Origin: Candidatus Zixiibacteriota bacterium
GTDB taxonomy: Bacteria; Zixibacteria; MSB-5A5; GN15; FEB-12
Reading direction: 5' to 3'
Assembly: GCA_040756055.1 (NCBI GenBank)
Contig: JBFLZR010000010.1
Location: forward strand, 1-52,045
DNA length: 52,045 bases
Shown: in pieces, positions 14,412-23,597 of the stretch
How positions within the stretch are numbered: position 1 is the stretch's first letter
How the letters are laid out: the number at the start of each line of letters is the position of its first letter
Translations under genes and position numbers: made by a program
Notes under the pieces: model-generated
The model's database searches: none
Seen by the model: only the letters and a program-made list of their open reading frames with translations
Told to the model about the DNA's origin: nothing

Positions 14412-14454
14412 GGGTTCGCGTTTAGACACGACTAAAGTGTTCTAAAATCAAGAA

Positions 14455-14485
14455 AAAGCCGCCGCGAAGTGAACGCGGCGGCTTT
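14455..14485. terminator. Bidirectional terminator between convergent genes
   Basis: AAAGCCGCCGCG (14455-14466) pairs with CGCGGCGGCTTT (14474-14485) around a 7-base loop. A-rich and T-rich flanks suit use from both sides. Confidence 0.8.
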
Positions 14486-14511
14486 GATATATATGGAATG
14501 ACGTTCGGAAA

Positions 14512-16188
14512 TCAATCGGAATTGACAAACCAGTCTTTGGCGAGATGTTCCGTGGCGGCGATTATCTCGCGGTCCTTCTCGTTGAGCGCTCCGCGCTCGA
14601 TGAGGGTTTCCACCGCTTTGTGCAACAGCACCATCTTGTCGCGAACCGGAATGATGGCCGGATAGTATTCGTTGTTGAAGAATATCCAGAACCGCTTGGC
14701 CAGACGTTCATTCGAAAGCATCTTGCCGATAGCTTTCTCCAATTGAGCGCCGCCAAGGTCCTCCAACTCTTCCTTAGGGGAACTCATCAATTCGATAGTG
14801 TGCTTGAGGCTCTCCTTGCACTTGTATCTCATCTGCCATACTTCGACCATACCCAGCGAATTGACCAGTAGAACATTGACGCTGATCTTGTTGGTCTTGG
14901 GGTTGCCCTTGACTCCATCCATGAAGGGTATATAGTAGTTGTCGGTGATCGAGCCGTAGGCGCTGATGCCGCCGGCGAAGGGATCATCGATAATATCGCC
15001 GATAGTGAAATAAGGTTTGCGCTCGAAGCGGGCGTCCTGAATCTGCATGAACTCTTCTTCGGTGAAGTGGAAACGTTCCTTCCAGAGTTCTTCGGCGCTG
15101 AGGTCTTTGCGGGTGAGCGATGACTGGCTGGTAAGCATACCGATAGCCTGTCCGCCGCGCCACACCAGCGGCAGCACGCCAACGGCCCATTCGGCGGAGC
15201 CGCCAATCTCACCAATCATGGAGCACAGGCCGCGCTCATCGGGGAACTGAAGTCCCGCCAGACCGAGCAGCACAGCCGGCAGCAAGTCACCATCCTTATC
15301 AAACGGCGTGGCAATGCCGGCCTTGTTCAGCTCATCCATAGCCGGGTAATGGCGGGAGCGATCGAGGAAAAAAGCGCTCAGTTTGTCAACGCCGGAGTAG
15401 CCGTAGGCGTTGGCAATAATCTCGGCGGCATCGGTAAGTTTAGCTTCGCGCGGGTTGAATTCCGGAAAATAAGCGCCACCCATCCAGCGCTGGACATAAA
15501 TATCCGGCAGATGACGTTTTACGTTGGCCTCGGTAACGAAGAGGGCCGTCAGGGAAGAATGCAGCCCCTTGATCGATTTCGTGGTACCATCGATAACGTC
15601 GTTGCCCATTGACAACTGCGTTACATTGCGCGGCATGCTCAGGCCATACTGGGCGCGATGTTGATCTTTGCCGAACACGGCGCCGACCGCGATAGTCGGG
15701 TTACCGCCGGCTTCCTTGCCGGGCTTAACTCTGACACCCTCGGTGATAGCCGACTCGATCAGAACCTCTTCGCCGACCGGCAGGGTCTCCGTCGTCTGCT
15801 GAAGGACTTCGGCCATAATCTGAGCGGCGGTGCGATCGTTGGCGCGCTTGAGATTGTTGGACAGTTCTTGGGTGACATGGTCTTTTGGAACGCTGTTGAT
15901 GCTTCCCCGTCCGTTCAGTCCCACCGCTACAGCGGCAAGGGCCGCCGAGAGGGTGACAGACTGACGGACCTGGCGGTTGCGCAGGGCGCCCAGGTTGGAG
16001 TTGTGGCTGAACTTGTCGCAGAGCGTGGTGATAGTGAGGGCGTCGAGGGTGATATCGTAATTGTTGAGAACCGCCATGTGGCGATGGTTGAATTCGATCA
16101 GTTTGTCGCTGTTGAACTTGTAGTCGTCCTTCTTACCCTGATAAGTTAGTCTTTCGTCGGCAATGTTATAGCGAAGCTTATTCGGCAT
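14512..16188 (-). CDS. Divergent, extended class II fructose-1,6-bisphosphatase (GlpX)-like protein
   Basis: The product has 558 residues against about 330 for GlpX. The order of motifs follows the GlpX/SBPase lithium-sensitive phosphatase fold. A helix 'LKRANDRTAAQIMAEVL' is followed by 'VGEEVLIESAITEGVRVKPG' (GlpX: IGEGEIDEAPM), then 'MGNDVIDGTTKSIKGL' (GlpX: DPIEGT), 'LPDIYVQRWMGG' (PDMYMEK), 'FLDRSRHYPAMDELNKAGI' then 'DGDL' (RPRH...DGDV), and 'GEIGGSAEWAVGVLPL' (GIGGAPEGV). Several catalytic acids are shifted or replaced (GEGEIDE becomes GEEVLIE), so activity is uncertain. About 200 C-terminal residues are extra. The homology is inferred from motif order; it could act on another sugar bisphosphate. 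The gene stands alone, convergent with the FG-GAP gene. Confidence 0.68.
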   Translation of the reverse strand: MPNKLRYNIADERLTYQGKKDDYKFNSDKLIEFNHRHMAVLNNYDITLDALTITTLCDKFSHNSNLGALRNRQVRQSVTLSAALAAVAVGLNGRGSINSVPKDHVTQELSNNLKRANDRTAAQIMAEVLQQTTETLPVGEEVLIESAITEGVRVKPGKEAGGNPTIAVGAVFGKDQHRAQYGLSMPRNVTQLSMGNDVIDGTTKSIKGLHSSLTALFVTEANVKRHLPDIYVQRWMGGAYFPEFNPREAKLTDAAEIIANAYGYSGVDKLSAFFLDRSRHYPAMDELNKAGIATPFDKDGDLLPAVLLGLAGLQFPDERGLCSMIGEIGGSAEWAVGVLPLVWRGGQAIGMLTSQSSLTRKDLSAEELWKERFHFTEEEFMQIQDARFERKPYFTIGDIIDDPFAGGISAYGSITDNYYIPFMDGVKGNPKTNKISVNVLLVNSLGMVEVWQMRYKCKESLKHTIELMSSPKEELEDLGGAQLEKAIGKMLSNERLAKRFWIFFNNEYYPAIIPVRDKMVLLHKAVETLIERGALNEKDREIIAATEHLAKDWFVNSD

Positions 16189-16511
16189 TTTGCCACCCCA
16201 TAGTGTTTCAGGCCGGCTGGCGGTCTGAGATGAACGTTGTCACATTAATATTAGCATATTATCACTTAAGCGGCCGGTTTTCAAGCACTAACTTGTTAAG
16301 CGGGAACACACAAGGTCGGTCGGGCCGCCCTGGGATGCATTGTCCGCTTGTTGGCGGTGGTTTTGGGCCTTGTAAGCGGTTGTCATTTAATGTCTTGACA
16401 AATGCGGATAAGTTGGTTAATTAAGGTTTCATTTGTCGAACCAATTCGGTGTTAATGTGTACTTTATAGTAAGCTCTCTATTTTCAACATAGAACAAAGA
16501 GGATGATACCT
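16189..16511. other. Divergent intergenic region, 320 bases
   Basis: No gene is visible. A TTGACA at 16395-16400 has only a weak -10 (TTAATT at 16417). A TATAGT at 16465-16470 lacks a good -35. One of these probably serves the Gld-like operon. Confidence 0.35.
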
Positions 16512-17276
16512 ATGGCCGAAAACTCATCTCCGACCATGATTGAGGCTCGCGGACTAAGCAAGTTCTACGGTCCATTTGTGGCTATTTCGGATATCACCTT
16601 TTCGATACCCAGGGGTCAGGTGGTGGCATTTCTGGGGCCCAACGGGGCGGGCAAATCCACCACTATGAAGATTCTTACCGGGTTTTTGTCCGCCAGTGAA
16701 GGTCAGGCGCTGATAGCGGGTGTGGATGTTCGCACCGACAGGCTCAAGGCGGTTGAACGGCTTGGCTATTTGCCGGAGAACGGTCCGCTGTATCTTGACA
16801 TGACCCCTATGGATCTTTTGAAATTTTTTGGCGAGGCCCGGGGCCTTAAGGGCAATAAGCTCAAAAAGCGCCTTGATTGGGTAATCGATCTTTGCGCTCT
16901 GGGGCAGGTGGTGGGCAAACCGATCGGGAAGCTCTCGCGGGGGTACCGTCAGCGCACCGGCTTGGCGCATTCACTTTTGCATGACCCCGATGTCCTTATC
17001 ATGGATGAACCCACGGCGGGTCTGGACCCTAATCAGATTCGTGACTTTCGTTCTCACATAAATAAGCTTGGCGAATCGAAGACGATTTTGATTTCCACGC
17101 ACATTCTTCAGGAAGCGGAGGCGGTCGCTCAGCGAATTCTGCTGGTAAACAGTGGTAAGCTGATGTTCGATGGAACGGCGGCTGAGTTGAAGCAGAACGG
17201 TTCGTTCGAGGAAGCTTTCTATCGGCTCACCGATTATGGTCAGTCGATCGGTGGCGGCAGAGGGGGGCGCAAATGA
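16512..17276 (+). CDS. ABC transporter ATPase, GldA-like
   Basis: The product has 254 residues. It has Walker [11 protein letters not shown]-loop region '[15 protein letters not shown]', signature '[12 protein letters not shown]', Walker B '[13 protein letters not shown]' and switch His 'ILISTH'. The C-terminal end fits the ABC-2 type exporters (GldA, NosF, CcmA-like). Together with the next two genes it forms the set seen in many bacteria as a 'gliding motility' ABC system: ATPase, permease plus auxiliary component, and DUF4340 protein. Outside Bacteroidetes its substrate is unknown and it need not concern motility. ATG 16512 is preferred to ATG 16503 because AAAGAGG (16496-16502) then has normal spacing. 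It overlaps the next gene by four bases. Confidence 0.9.
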   Translation: MAENSSPTMIEARGLSKFYGPFVAISDITFSIPRGQVVAFLGPNGAGKSTTMKILTGFLSASEGQALIAGVDVRTDRLKAVERLGYLPENGPLYLDMTPMDLLKFFGEARGLKGNKLKKRLDWVIDLCALGQVVGKPIGKLSRGYRQRTGLAHSLLHDPDVLIMDEPTAGLDPNQIRDFRSHINKLGESKTILISTHILQEAEAVAQRILLVNSGKLMFDGTAAELKQNGSFEEAFYRLTDYGQSIGGGRGGRK

Positions 17277-19945
17277 AGATTAACTGGAATCTTGTCGTTG
17301 TAATCGCGAAACGAAATCTTCTGTCGTATTTCAGCAGCCCTACCGGTTACGTGTTTATCACGTTGTTTATCTTTTTGAGCGCGGCGGCGGCTTTCTGGCA
17401 GGGAAGATTTTTCGCCAACAACCTGGCCAATCTCGATCAGCTTAACGGCTATTTTCCATACTTGCTGTTGTTTTTCGTGCCGGCTCTGACAATGAGCATT
17501 TGGGCCGAGGAGCGCAAGCAGGGAACGGATGAACTGCTTTTGACCTTGCCGGCGACTGACCTTGAGGTCGTGCTTGGCAAATACCTCGCGGCGCTGGGAA
17601 TTTACACGGTGTCGCTATTGATATCGCTGAGCCACGTGATTGTGCTTTTCTGGCTGGGCAGCCCCGATATCGGTTTGATGTTCTCCAATTACCTGGGTTA
17701 CTGGCTTTTGGGCGCGGCGTTGTTGTCGGTGGGGATGTTCGCGTCGCTTCTGACCGCCAATGTCACGGTAGCGTTTATTCTCGGCGCGGTGCTCTGTTCG
17801 TTCTTCATTTTCGTGGATTCGGCCCGGGTGGTGCTGAGCGATTGGCTTCAGTCGATGCTGGCGCCGCTGGGGATATTCGAAAATTTCGAAGACCTGTCGC
17901 GCGGAGTGGTGAGTCTGCCGTCGGTGGTGTTCTTTGTCTCGATCGCCGCAACGATGATTTATTTCAACACGTTGATACTTGGCAGACGGCACTGGCCGGT
18001 GGAAGCCGATGGACGGAAATTCTGGTGGCATCAACTGGCGCGCGCGGCGGCGGTTATTGTCGCCGTGGTGAGTTTCAATGTTGTCATGGCCAACGCGTCG
18101 TGGCGACTCGATGTCACCGCCGAGCAGCTTCATTCGCTCTCGGATCAGACGCGCCAACTGATCAGCGAGTTGCCCGATGACAGACCGGTATTGATTCAGG
18201 CGTATATCAGCCCCGAGGTTCCCCGTGATTACGTGGAAACGCGTTCCAACCTGATAAGCAAACTTCGCGAAATATCAGCCATCGGCGGCGACAAAGTCCA
18301 GGTGCTGATTTACGACTGCGAACCGTTCACCGAGGCGGCTCGCGGCGCGAGAGAGAAGTACGGCATCGGTCCGCGTCGAATGGTCGGTACCGAAAGCGCG
18401 CAGGCAAGGGCGTATGATGTGTTTCTCGGGCTAGTGTTCACCAGCGGCGTTAACGAGGAAGTGATTCAGTTTTTTGACCGGGGTCTTCCGGTCGAGTATG
18501 AACTGGTGCGCAGTATCCGTGTGGCGGTGAAGTCGCAGCGAAGGAAGATCGGTGTTCTGGATACCGGCGCCCGTCTCTTTGGAGATTTCGATTTCCAGAC
18601 AATGAGCCGCGTGGCGGCCTGGCCCGTGGTGGCGGAACTTCAAAAGCAGTACGATGTCGTGCAGGTCAACCCGCGCGAACCGATCTCCGAGCGGATGGAC
18701 GCTCTTCTGGTGGTGCTGCCGTCGACCCTTACCCAGATCGAGATGAACAATCTGCGCGACTATTGCTATTCCGGTCATCCGGTGATGCTCATGGTCGACC
18801 CGCTTCCGATGTTCGATATTGGCTTGTCGCCGATACTTCCCAGCGATTACAACCGCAATCCTTATGCCGAGAACCAGGCGGTGCCGGATCCGAAAGGTAA
18901 GGTTGATCAGCTTTTAAAGGATATTGGTATTATCTGGAACAGCCGGGTTGTCGTGTGGGACGCCTACAATCCGCATCCCGACCTCAGTCAACTTCAGCAG
19001 GAGATTGTTTTTATAGGTGAAGGCAACGGCAGCAGCGAGCCTTTCAACACCCGCAATCCGGCGACCAATGGTCTCCAGGAGATAGTTGCCATGTATCCGG
19101 GTTATGTTTACAAAGGGATGGAGCAGGGATTCAGGTTCCAGCCGCTTTTGCGGACCGGCATACTTTCGGGCATAAATGACTGGAGTCACTTGGTTGGTCC
19201 GGGCTATATGGGGACGGGCTTCAGCCTCAATCCGAATCCGCGCCGACCACCCTCGGCGGAGTCATACATTCTGGCGGCGGAAATTCAGGGCATCGACAGC
19301 GTGATGAATGAGGACTCCACGTGGACGCACAAAAATATCAATGCCATTGTCGTGGCCGATGTGGACATGATTTCCGATCAATTTTTCCAAATGAGACGCA
19401 TGGGTATCGAGGGATTGAATTTTGATAACGTGACGTTCTTTCTCAACTGCATGGACCTTCTCGTCGGCGACCAGACCTTCATAGATCTTCGCAAAAAGCG
19501 AATCAAGCATCGCACGCTTGAGACGGTGGAAGCTCAGACGAAGGAGTTCGTGGAAGAACGGATTGAAAAAGAAAGGCTGGCCGAGGTGGAAGCGCGCAAG
19601 GCGCTTGAGGAAGCCCAGGCCCGCTTGAATGAGAAAATTGCCGAAATTGCGAGCCGGACCGATCTTGATGAGCAGGCCAAGCAGATTATGGCGCAGAACC
19701 TTCAGGAAGTCGAGAACCGCCGTTTCGAAGCCTTGAAGGCCAATATCGAGGCGAAGAAAGAGGCGACGATCCTGGCCAGCAAGGAGGTAACGGAGCGGGA
19801 GATTCGTTCGATTCAGACGCGGATCAAGATGCTGGCGGTGCTTCTGCCGCCCATACCGGTTCTGCTCGTCGGCGTTTTCATCTTCGTGCGCCGCAAGAAG
19901 CTTGAGAAAGAAGGGGCGATGGCTGCCCGGAGGTTAAGGAGCTAA
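17273..19945 (+). CDS. Fused GldF-GldG-like ABC permease and auxiliary protein
   Basis: The product has 890 residues. Residues 1-245 form an ABC-2 type permease with six transmembrane helices and the family signature '[19 protein letters not shown]'. A seventh helix (about 262-280) leads into a periplasmic GldG-like region ('[20 protein letters not shown]', '[16 protein letters not shown]') that continues to about residue 745. Then comes a long charged coiled coil (about 750-850, '[20 protein letters not shown]') and a final membrane helix '[18 protein letters not shown]'. In Flavobacteria GldF and GldG are separate; here they are one chain, seen also in other FCB lineages. It is translationally coupled to the ATPase and sits three bases before the DUF4340 gene. 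Confidence 0.85.
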   Translation: MKINWNLVVVIAKRNLLSYFSSPTGYVFITLFIFLSAAAAFWQGRFFANNLANLDQLNGYFPYLLLFFVPALTMSIWAEERKQGTDELLLTLPATDLEVVLGKYLAALGIYTVSLLISLSHVIVLFWLGSPDIGLMFSNYLGYWLLGAALLSVGMFASLLTANVTVAFILGAVLCSFFIFVDSARVVLSDWLQSMLAPLGIFENFEDLSRGVVSLPSVVFFVSIAATMIYFNTLILGRRHWPVEADGRKFWWHQLARAAAVIVAVVSFNVVMANASWRLDVTAEQLHSLSDQTRQLISELPDDRPVLIQAYISPEVPRDYVETRSNLISKLREISAIGGDKVQVLIYDCEPFTEAARGAREKYGIGPRRMVGTESAQARAYDVFLGLVFTSGVNEEVIQFFDRGLPVEYELVRSIRVAVKSQRRKIGVLDTGARLFGDFDFQTMSRVAAWPVVAELQKQYDVVQVNPREPISERMDALLVVLPSTLTQIEMNNLRDYCYSGHPVMLMVDPLPMFDIGLSPILPSDYNRNPYAENQAVPDPKGKVDQLLKDIGIIWNSRVVVWDAYNPHPDLSQLQQEIVFIGEGNGSSEPFNTRNPATNGLQEIVAMYPGYVYKGMEQGFRFQPLLRTGILSGINDWSHLVGPGYMGTGFSLNPNPRRPPSAESYILAAEIQGIDSVMNEDSTWTHKNINAIVVADVDMISDQFFQMRRMGIEGLNFDNVTFFLNCMDLLVGDQTFIDLRKKRIKHRTLETVEAQTKEFVEERIEKERLAEVEARKALEEAQARLNEKIAEIASRTDLDEQAKQIMAQNLQEVENRRFEALKANIEAKKEATILASKEVTEREIRSIQTRIKMLAVLLPPIPVLLVGVFIFVRRKKLEKEGAMAARRLRS

Positions 19946-19948
19946 ACT

Positions 19949-21304
19949 ATGAGTGAGAATAGAAAGACGATCATCTTCGGCGGGGTGGCTCTTGTTCTTC
20001 TGATTCTGGCAATCATATCATCGCCCGGACGGATAACACCGGAGGCTTTTCAGGATCAGGGGGACGAGTTCTTCCCGGCCTTCAAGGACCCCAACGAGGC
20101 TACCACGCTCGAAGTGGTGGAGTATGACGCTGTCAACGGCACGACCAAACCGTTCAAGGTGACATTTGACGGGAGCCGTTGGACGATACCATCGCACCAC
20201 AACTATCCCGCCGACGCCAAGGAGCGCCTGGCGCGAACGGCTGCCGGGATAATAGATATCAAGAAAGACGAGTACCGCACGGACAATGTTTCCGAGCATG
20301 TGGCGTGCGGTGTCGTGGATCCGCTGGACGCAACGGCCGGTACGGCAGGACGCGGCAAGCGGGTGACAATGAGAGGCGAGGGCGGCAATGTGCTGGCTGA
20401 TTTCATCATCGGGCACAGTATCGAGGGTCGCCCGAATTACAGCTTCGTCCGTGTGCCGGGACAGAACCGGGTTTATGTTGCTAAAGTCGATGCGGACCTG
20501 TCGACACGGTTCGAGGACTGGATTGATACCGATCTGCTCCGGCTGGAGAAACGTAAAATACAACAGCTCGTGCTAAGAGACTACTCTATTAATGAAGCGA
20601 CCGGCAGCGTTGACAACCGCGATAACGTGGTGTTGAGCAAACGCGAGATGGGATGGATCGCGAACAATTTGAGCAAAGGTCAGTCGGTCGACTCGGCATC
20701 GGTGGATCACCTTTTGAATTCGCTGGTGGCGCTGAGTATCGTAGGGGTGCGTCCCAAGCCCGAAGGACTGTCGGCCAGTTTGAAGGTGCGAGATGTGGAG
20801 AAGCCGCTGACACAGGCCGATGTTACCTCGCTGCAGGATAAAGGCTTCTATCTAACCCGTGACGGTCAACTGCTTTCGAACGAGGGGGAGCTTCAAATTT
20901 TCACCGCCGACGGATTGGCTTATACGCTGAGGTTCGGCGAAGTGGTGTATGGTTCGGGACTGGAGGTCTCGGCCGGTACTAATGACGAGTCTGCCGGAGA
21001 CAAAAAGGGCGGGGAGAATAGATACCTGTTTATCACGGTGGATTTCAATCCGGGTTATTTCCGGGAGCCGGAAAAACCGACCGACACTTCATTCGTAAAA
21101 CGTCCGGAGAAAGAATGGTCAACGGCCGACTGGGAGAATAAACGTCGCAAGGACGAGCATGAACTCTGGCAGCGCAAGATGACCGAGGGTCAGCAGATAG
21201 CAGCTGACCTGAGCAACCGGTTTGCCGATTGGTACTACGTGATATCATCGGACAGCTACGATAAGGTACATCTTAACCGGGCGGCTCTGGTCGTGACCCG
21301 ATAG
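19949..21304 (+). CDS. DUF4340 domain protein
   Basis: The product has 451 residues. One N-terminal membrane anchor ('TIIFGGVALVLLILAIIS') is followed by a periplasmic DUF4340 region: 'KVTFDGSRWTIPSHHNYPAD' matches the family's 'W.l..P...pAd...v..ll' pattern, and 'FIIGHSIEGRPNYSFVRVPG' with 'VYVAKVDADLSTRFEDWID' matches its repeated strand motif. It is the usual third member of GldF/G-type transporters and presumably works with the permease in the periplasm. The biochemical role is not known. A strong terminator follows. Confidence 0.85.
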   Translation: MSENRKTIIFGGVALVLLILAIISSPGRITPEAFQDQGDEFFPAFKDPNEATTLEVVEYDAVNGTTKPFKVTFDGSRWTIPSHHNYPADAKERLARTAAGIIDIKKDEYRTDNVSEHVACGVVDPLDATAGTAGRGKRVTMRGEGGNVLADFIIGHSIEGRPNYSFVRVPGQNRVYVAKVDADLSTRFEDWIDTDLLRLEKRKIQQLVLRDYSINEATGSVDNRDNVVLSKREMGWIANNLSKGQSVDSASVDHLLNSLVALSIVGVRPKPEGLSASLKVRDVEKPLTQADVTSLQDKGFYLTRDGQLLSNEGELQIFTADGLAYTLRFGEVVYGSGLEVSAGTNDESAGDKKGGENRYLFITVDFNPGYFREPEKPTDTSFVKRPEKEWSTADWENKRRKDEHELWQRKMTEGQQIAADLSNRFADWYYVISSDSYDKVHLNRAALVVTR

Positions 21305-21327
21305 GGAAACGGTTAGATTGGATTGAC

Positions 21328-21355
21328 GAGCGGGCTTCTGGCCCGCTCTTTTTTT
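21328..21355 (+). terminator. Rho-independent terminator of the Gld-like operon
   Basis: GAGCGGGC (21328-21335) pairs with GCCCGCTC (21341-21348) and is followed by seven T. Confidence 0.9.
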
Positions 21356-21504
21356 GCATATAAGCTCGTTGTACAGTAATAAGTTACTATATAAAAAGCG
21401 ATTTTTCTGGCCGATTTTTACACAAACAACACAGGGCCATCGTCTTTTATGTGTAATCCCCTCATGACAGCATTTTCGGGAGTAAAGGCTTGAGGAGGTG
21501 GGTT

Positions 21505-22230
21505 ATTTTACGCAACATCACAGCAGCTACTATCGTAGTCGTCATTTCGGTGCTACTTATCAGTACGGGCCATGCCGAATCATCGGGAACGATAACCGGT
21601 GTTATCATCGATGCCGGATCAGGTGTGCGTGTTTCCGGAGCTTCGGTTATGCTGGTCGGGACCAATCGCGGGGTTCTGTCCGATTCGGAGGGCCGGTTTA
21701 GTCTCGAAGGCGTTACGCCCGGTTATCACGAGATATCAATTACCCACAAAGACTATCACAGTACGAAGGTTCCGGTTAATGCTAACACGACAAATGCTGG
21801 TCCCGGGGAGTGGTTACTGTTAGTGAGGCATGGAGAATTCTTCGCACCCGATCAGAATTCGAATGTCGACGGTAACCCGTGCGCCAAAGAAGCAAGAGAT
21901 GATCAACGAGGAGAAGAAATACACAAATATCGTTTGGACGAATTGGGGGCGATACATGGTAGGCTGACAGATGCAGACAACGGCGAACCGATCGTTGGTG
22001 CGATCGTGTGCCTCGAAGGAACAGCGCGAGGAGCGATGACAGACCCAGACGGGTACTTCCTGATTCTCCGGCTGGCTCCGGCCGGCTATACCGCCGTATT
22101 CACGCACATGGAATATGAATCTGATGCGTTGCAGAACATAGAAGTAAGCCCCGTTAAGATTAGTGAATGCAGTTTCAGACTCAAGAAGAGGCCTCAAGGC
22201 AGTCTACCGATTATCGACATCCGCGATTAG
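21505..22230 (+). CDS. Exported carboxypeptidase-regulatory-like (CarboxypepD_reg) protein, possible ATT start
   Basis: The product has 241 residues from this start. The signal peptide ('NITAATIVVVISVLLISTG', cut near GHA-ES) is followed by two CarboxypepD_reg/CNA-B like beta domains: 'TGVIIDAGSGVRVSGASVML' then 'GVLSDSEGRFSLEGVTPGYH', and 'IHGRLTDADNGEPIVGAIVC' then 'GAMTDPDGYFLILRLAPAGY'. These domains often sit at the N-terminus of TonB-dependent receptors but here stand alone. The only in-frame conventional start, TTG at 21490, lies within the AGGAGG ribosome binding site itself (21493-21498). ATT at 21505 is correctly spaced six bases after it, so initiation at ATT is proposed. The domain call is firm; the start is tentative. 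Confidence 0.7.
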   Translation: MLRNITAATIVVVISVLLISTGHAESSGTITGVIIDAGSGVRVSGASVMLVGTNRGVLSDSEGRFSLEGVTPGYHEISITHKDYHSTKVPVNANTTNAGPGEWLLLVRHGEFFAPDQNSNVDGNPCAKEARDDQRGEEIHKYRLDELGAIHGRLTDADNGEPIVGAIVCLEGTARGAMTDPDGYFLILRLAPAGYTAVFTHMEYESDALQNIEVSPVKISECSFRLKKRPQGSLPIIDIRD

Positions 22231-22334
22231 GATCATTATGCAGGGCTTTGAATAAGGTCGATAGGTCGAAAAATGGAGCCTCCTCAGTTGAGAGGCTGAG
22301 CGGTTCAAGATAGGTGGGAGGGAGCGAGAAGGGA

Positions 22335-22370
22335 CGGAGAGCACCTTGGTGTGCTCTCCGATTTATTTTT
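22335..22370 (+). terminator. Rho-independent terminator
   Basis: CGGAGAGCAC (22335-22344) pairs with GTGCTCTCCG (22351-22360), followed by ATTTATTTTT. Confidence 0.75.
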
Positions 22371-22397
22371 GCATGAAAATTGAAATCGACGCTTTGA

Positions 22398-23456
22398 CTA
22401 TAACCAGCGCTTGAACAACTTGAGAATGCCCTGATCCCATCCTACCCGGTGTGTGACGCCCGCCTTCTGGTGCTCCAGCTCATCCTTGTGCTCGAGATAC
22501 CATTTGTGAGAGGTAATCAAAGCATCCTGGTTGGAGTAGTTGGATTTCCATCCGAGTTTCTGTTCGATCTTTTCCGTAGAGACATAGGAGTCTTTGTCGG
22601 CGGTTCCATACACCCATTTGTATAGCGGGGAGATTTTCATGAACTCGAACACCGCCAGAGCGCCTTTAACCAACCTGGCCGGCGTGGGCATAACTCTCGA
22701 GCCGTTACCGGCGAAATCGCATAGCGCGCCGACATCGAGTTTGACTTTATCATACATCTGCGCGCCGACATTGAAAGTGTCGTTGACGATTTCACGAGGG
22801 GCGGACGCGGCCAGAGTGATGGCCTCAATCAGATCACTTACCTCAAGCAACTGATAGAGATTCTCCCCTTTTCCGATGATGGGGATGCGTTTGCCGGAGT
22901 CGACCCAGTCGTAGAGAATCTGGAAGACGCCAAGACGGGCGGTGCCGATGAACGTTTTCGGACGAATTACCGGAACGCACATTCCTTTGGCGCGAAATTC
23001 CTCACAGATGCCTTCGCCGGCAATCTTGCTTTCACCATAGGCGCCTACGCCGATGAGAGGGTCGTCTTCGACAAGGGGGTGTTTCTCCGGAACGCCATAG
23101 ACGGCGGTCGAGCTGATGAAGATGACTCGTTCGACATTGCATTTCTGGGCTTGTTCGAGCGTGTTGCGGACGCCATCGATGTTGGTCGTATAGATTTCGC
23201 TTTTCGGCCAGAGGGGAAGGGCCGCGGCGCAATGGATTACAATGTCAATTTTGTTGTCGTGGATGAGGCGATACATGCCATCGGGGTCGCGGACATCCTG
23301 ATTTACCAGCAGCATATCATCGGAATATTCAGCTTCCAGAAACGGGGCGATATCGTTGAGGGCCAGGAAAGATATCCCTCGCCGGGGAAGATTCATGGCG
23401 AGGTGATAGCCCAGAAATCCGGCGCCGCCAGTGACCAGTACTCGTTTACCTTGCAT
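22398..23456 (-). CDS. NAD-dependent epimerase/dehydratase (extended SDR)
   Basis: The product has 352 residues. The N-terminal Rossmann motif is 'VLVTGGAGFLGYHLA' (TGxxGxxG), with the acidic cofactor-binding 'NQDVRDPD'. The active-site set is complete: Ser/Thr in 'VIFISSTAVYGVP' and YGESK giving Tyr-X3-Lys. 'VIRPKTFIGTARLGVFQILY' and 'GENLYQLLEVSDLIEAI' fit the sugar-nucleotide epimerase/dehydratase branch (GalE/UDP-glucuronate type, also sterol-like 3-beta-HSD members). The exact substrate is not decidable. The gene is flanked by a terminator on one side and a hairpin on the other, so it is probably a single-gene unit. Confidence 0.85.
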   Translation of the reverse strand: MQGKRVLVTGGAGFLGYHLAMNLPRRGISFLALNDIAPFLEAEYSDDMLLVNQDVRDPDGMYRLIHDNKIDIVIHCAAALPLWPKSEIYTTNIDGVRNTLEQAQKCNVERVIFISSTAVYGVPEKHPLVEDDPLIGVGAYGESKIAGEGICEEFRAKGMCVPVIRPKTFIGTARLGVFQILYDWVDSGKRIPIIGKGENLYQLLEVSDLIEAITLAASAPREIVNDTFNVGAQMYDKVKLDVGALCDFAGNGSRVMPTPARLVKGALAVFEFMKISPLYKWVYGTADKDSYVSTEKIEQKLGWKSNYSNQDALITSHKWYLEHKDELEHQKAGVTHRVGWDQGILKLFKRWL

Positions 23457-23497
23457 TAGATTGTGCCTTAAGAATCCGAGTTAACTCAAGCATAATA

Positions 23498-23525
23498 AAG
23501 CCGCCACTGTTAGATGACGGCTTTT
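23498..23525 (-). terminator. Weak hairpin between the M14 gene and the epimerase gene
   Basis: AAAGCCG near 23498-23503 pairs with CGGCTTTT near 23518-23525 with a 14-base loop. On the minus strand it follows the M14 gene, but the T-run is short. Confidence 0.4.
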
Positions 23526-23597
23526 CAATATATGTCAGATTATACCAAATTTCAAGGATCTCAGACCGAAAATTCCGGTCTTTTACCTATCCTGGCT

